Notes under the pieces: model-generated | What the model saw: only the letters and a program-made list of their open reading frames with translations | Told to the model about the DNA's origin: nothing | Databases searched by the model: none | Origin: Rhodoferax sp. OV413 | GTDB lineage: Bacteria > Pseudomonadota > Gammaproteobacteria > Burkholderiales > Burkholderiaceae_C | Length of the DNA stretch: 7,965 nt | Assembly: GCA_945861195.1 (NCBI GenBank) | Contig: CAMATS010000085.1 | Span: 1-7,965, forward strand | Reading direction: 5' to 3' | Shown: one piece after another, positions 5,929-7,965 of the stretch | Numbering within the stretch: the stretch's first letter is position 1 | Layout: every line of letters begins with the position of its first letter | Position numbers and translations under genes: made by a program

Positions 5929-7487
5929 ACCGGCCGTTGGCTGCGGTCCTCCAGCCCAAGCGGACCCAGGTGCAAATTGCTCAGCACATGCTCTTGCTGA
6001 AGCAGGCGCCATGAGAGCAGTTTTTGGGCCATCTCCAGCATCACAGCCTGGCAGGCGGGGTCTTGCGCAAGATTGCACATTTCATGCGGGTCGGCCACCA
6101 GGTCAAACAACAGCGGTGGCAGGGCGGCAAAGTGGATGTACTTCCAGCGTCGTCCGCGCAAGATGGCCAACTGGCATTCGTCCGGACTGAGTTGCAGCGC
6201 GCTTTGGGCATTGAAAATGCTCCAGGGGCTGTCGCGAAAGTCGAGCTCCATGTGCGCCTCTTGGCGCCACTGGGGCGGTGTTTGGCCCTGCAGAAACGGC
6301 AGCAGGGAGCGCCCATCGCATTGGGCGGGTATGTCGGTACCCAGCCAGTTGAGCAGGGTGGGCATCAGGTCTACCGATTCAGTGAAGGCGTCAACTTGGC
6401 TGCCGCGCGCAAGGTCGGCTGAGCTCAGCGGGTCACGAATGATCAGCGGAATATAAAAGCTGGCATCAAAGTAAAGCTCCTTGCCCCAGGCGTGATGGTC
6501 GCCGCCCATCTCGCCATGGTCGCAGGTAAAAACGATCAAGGTGTTGTCGTACTCGCCGCTCGCCTTGAGGTGGGACACGATACGCCCCACGGCGTCATCG
6601 ACCTCGTTCATCATGCCGTAGTAGCAGGCCCGCATCTGCCGCAACTCGAGCTCGGGCATGTGCAGTAAATTATTCGGGTTGTGCTCGTCGTAGCGGTTGG
6701 GGCGCTCCAGGCAGGCCAGCCATTGCGCCAGGTGTGGATGTTGGGCTGCCTCCTGCTGCGGCGTCGGCTGGCGCTGGGGCAGTGGTATGTCGGCCGGGTC
6801 ATAGCGCTCGTTGTAAGGGTAGGGGGTGATCACCGGCGGGTGCGGTCGCAGAAACACGCAGTGCATGAACCAGTCTTCTTCGCGGTGCTGGCCCAGCCAG
6901 GACAGCACCTGATCAGTCATGAAATTGGTGTCACTGTCCTGCGCCTTGAACCGTGCCGGTATGAACCGGTGGCCGCGATCGGCAGGCGGCAGTAGACCGG
7001 GCATGGGCTGGTAGATATCCTGCCGACCCTCGAAGACATAGCCCTTGGCATGCAGGTCTTTCATCCAGGCCGTCATGAAGTCGGGAAACAACAGGCCGAC
7101 CTGGTAGCCTGTCAGCGGGCCCTCATAGGTGCGCAGGGCGGCGTCACCCGGATCGCGCCCACGCGGGTCGGCGCTGGTGTCGGTATAACCAAAAAGTACC
7201 GGGTCAAACCCCAGTTTGCGCACCTCCTTGGCCAAATTCGTATGGCGCTGGTCCAGCGGTGTGCCGTTGCGCCCGACCCGGTGGTTCATCAGGTAGAGGC
7301 CAGTATGCAGACTCGAGCGCGCCGGACCACAAGGCGAGGTGACCGAGAAATGCTGCTTGAACAGCACCCCATCGGCTGCCAACGCGTCCAGGTGCGGGGT
7401 TTTGAGCACTCCGTGCCCCAGCGCCGAGAGGCACTCGCCACGCCATTGATCTGCCGAAATGAACAGAACTTTTCTCGGGCGGCTCAT
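5925..7487 (-). CDS. Phosphonate monoester hydrolase-like sulfatase (alkaline phosphatase superfamily, formylglycine type)
   Basis: The protein has 520 residues and resembles, along its whole length and as I recall it, the roughly 514-residue Rhizobium phosphonate monoester hydrolase. Metal ligands are D13-Q14 near the N-terminus and D323-H324 in CDHGE. The nucleophile motif C53-G-P-A-R57 is the CxPxR signal for oxidation of the cysteine to formylglycine. It is followed by GLYLMNHR (63-70), N74, the Y101-T102 region, H216 in RPHPP and K336 in WGKE, matching PMH active-site positions. The ending KYIHFAALPPLLFDL (449-463) and LSWRL (491-495) is also PMH-like. PMHs cleave phosphonate monoesters, phosphodiesters and sulfate esters promiscuously; the physiological substrate is unknown. 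No signal peptide is seen, so it is probably cytoplasmic. The ATG at 7487 overlaps the ridA-like stop (ATGA), which makes it preferable to the GTG at 7517. The maturase gene is not in the window. Confidence 0.9.
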   Translation of the reverse strand: MSRPRKVLFISADQWRGECLSALGHGVLKTPHLDALAADGVLFKQHFSVTSPCGPARSSLHTGLYLMNHRVGRNGTPLDQRHTNLAKEVRKLGFDPVLFGYTDTSADPRGRDPGDAALRTYEGPLTGYQVGLLFPDFMTAWMKDLHAKGYVFEGRQDIYQPMPGLLPPADRGHRFIPARFKAQDSDTNFMTDQVLSWLGQHREEDWFMHCVFLRPHPPVITPYPYNERYDPADIPLPQRQPTPQQEAAQHPHLAQWLACLERPNRYDEHNPNNLLHMPELELRQMRACYYGMMNEVDDAVGRIVSHLKASGEYDNTLIVFTCDHGEMGGDHHAWGKELYFDASFYIPLIIRDPLSSADLARGSQVDAFTESVDLMPTLLNWLGTDIPAQCDGRSLLPFLQGQTPPQWRQEAHMELDFRDSPWSIFNAQSALQLSPDECQLAILRGRRWKYIHFAALPPLLFDLVADPHEMCNLAQDPACQAVMLEMAQKLLSWRLLQQEHVLSNLHLGPLGLEDRSQRPV

Positions 7488-7879
7488 GGCTTGGTGGGGT
7501 CGGCTACAGCGATGCACTCCAGTTCGAAGCGCAGCGCCGGCGACAGGCAGCCCGTGATGGTGGTACGGGCCGGGTAGGGCGCCTGAAAATACTCGCGGTA
7601 GAGCCGGTTGAACTCGGGCAGGTCGGCAACATCGCGCACATAGTTGCGGGTCTGTACCACCTGTTTGAGCGTGCAGCCGGCAGATTGCAGCACCTTGCTC
7701 AGGTTCTCCACAGAGCGCCTGAACTCGCCTTCAAAGGTGTCCGAGACGATGGCCCCGGAAGGGTCAACCGAGGCCTGGCCCGAAACAAAAACCAACTGCC
7801 CCACGCGCACTGCTGGGCTGAAGGGCAGGTGCGAGACTGGCGTATCGGGCTCGCGCGGGTAGGACACATCAGGATGCAT
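7484..7879 (-). CDS. RidA family (YjgF/YER057c/UK114) enamine/imine deaminase-like protein
   Basis: The protein has 131 residues, the normal size for this trimeric cytoplasmic family. Features are VFVSGQ (30-35), a typical RNYVRDVADLPEFNRLYREYF-like helix region (78-98), PARTT with R105, and ELEC with E121, matching the Arg105 and Glu120 of active RidA proteins that hydrolyse reactive enamines and imines. I chose the ATG at 7879 because AAGGAG lies 6 nt upstream; the TTG at 7915 would add 12 unrelated residues across that ribosome site. It is the first gene before the PMH-like hydrolase, overlapping it as ATGA. The family contains many paralogues tied to specific catabolic operons, so the generic housekeeping RidA role should not be assumed. 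It may process an imine or related intermediate from the substrate of the neighbouring hydrolase, which is inference. Confidence 0.92.
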   Translation of the reverse strand: MHPDVSYPREPDTPVSHLPFSPAVRVGQLVFVSGQASVDPSGAIVSDTFEGEFRRSVENLSKVLQSAGCTLKQVVQTRNYVRDVADLPEFNRLYREYFQAPYPARTTITGCLSPALRFELECIAVADPTKP

Positions 7880-7885
7880 GTTTGG

Positions 7886-7891
7886 CTCCTT
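7886..7891 (-). promoter_or_regulatory. Ribosome binding site of the RidA-family gene
   Basis: On the minus strand this reads AAGGAG, 6 nt before the ATG at 7879. It is the strongest Shine-Dalgarno match in the window and decides the start. It also fits this being the lead gene of the two-gene unit. Confidence 0.8.
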
Positions 7892-7911
7892 GCCAGAGAA
7901 CAGAGAGGGCC

Positions 7912-7965
7912 TCAATGTATCTCAGGCTCGCCCGGCGGCAGGTGCTGTCTGGCAGATTCATCATC
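7912..7965 (-). CDS. Possible C-terminal end of an upstream minus-strand gene (very short, uncertain)
   Basis: Reading from the window edge on the minus strand, a frame stays open for 17 codons, giving DDESARQHLPPGEPEIH, and then meets TGA (7912-7914). This lies 32 bp before the RidA-family ATG. A charged, proline-rich tail of this sort is plausible for a protein C-terminus, and close minus-strand packing would fit an operon. Seventeen codons is too little to exclude chance, and the stretch could equally be a leader or promoter region. Confidence 0.25.
   Translation of the reverse strand, partial: DDESARQHLPPGEPEIH

Noticed and set aside
5929..6014. Imperfect inverted repeat (GCTCAGCA near TGCTGAAGC) past the convergent stops, considered as a terminator
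   Set aside because: The stem is imperfect, there is no T-run after it, and it lies inside the hydrolase coding sequence.
7869..7964. 31-codon minus-strand frame starting at ATGATG near the right edge
   Set aside because: It runs across the strong ribosome site and start of the RidA-family gene, lacks its own visible ribosome site within the window, and encodes nothing recognisable.

Overview
This 7,965-bp window is GC-rich (well above 60% by eye), densely coding, and free of RNA genes, CRISPR arrays and mobile elements that I can see. Three things suggest a betaproteobacterium of the order Burkholderiales, probably near the Comamonadaceae: an orphan TctC/Bug-type periplasmic binding protein, the style of the sugar-acid genes, and the codon bias. 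This placement rests on general knowledge, not a search. No gene-free stretch exceeds 300 bases. The longest gaps are about 70 bases (3466-3536 and 4569-4638), plus the right-hand edge after 7879.

Left block, + strand (1-3465): a 5'-truncated Bug/TctC solute-binding protein, then ltnD (L-threonate dehydrogenase family), otnK (DUF1537-type 3-oxo-tetronate kinase) and otnC (class II aldolase-type 3-oxo-tetronate-4-phosphate decarboxylase). The genes are separated by 2 bp, 14 bp and a 4-bp ATGA overlap, so they are probably one operon. Together they would capture a four-carbon acid sugar, oxidise it, phosphorylate the 3-oxo acid and decarboxylate it to dihydroxyacetone phosphate. The isomerase gene otnI, needed between LtnD and OtnK, is not in the window. 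OtnC also departs from the usual class II aldolase active site at two positions.

Middle, + strand (3537-5928): a DEDDh-type 3'-5' exonuclease with a Pro/Lys/Arg-rich N-terminal extension and an extra C-terminal module, then a nitronate monooxygenase/2-nitropropane dioxygenase-like flavoprotein with a cysteine-rich tail.

Right block, - strand (7879 down to 5925): a RidA-family protein overlapping by 4 bp with an alkaline phosphatase superfamily hydrolase. The hydrolase closely resembles the phosphonate monoester hydrolases (PMH) and has a formylglycine CxPxR motif. These two genes look translationally coupled. The hydrolase stop and the flavoprotein stop share one palindromic CTAG, so the two transcription units meet with no spacer.

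I do not see an obviously new defence or mobile system. The points worth a second look are the otn operon without otnI and its variant OtnC, the RidA-PMH pair, the cysteine-rich tail of the flavoprotein, and the two-module exonuclease.
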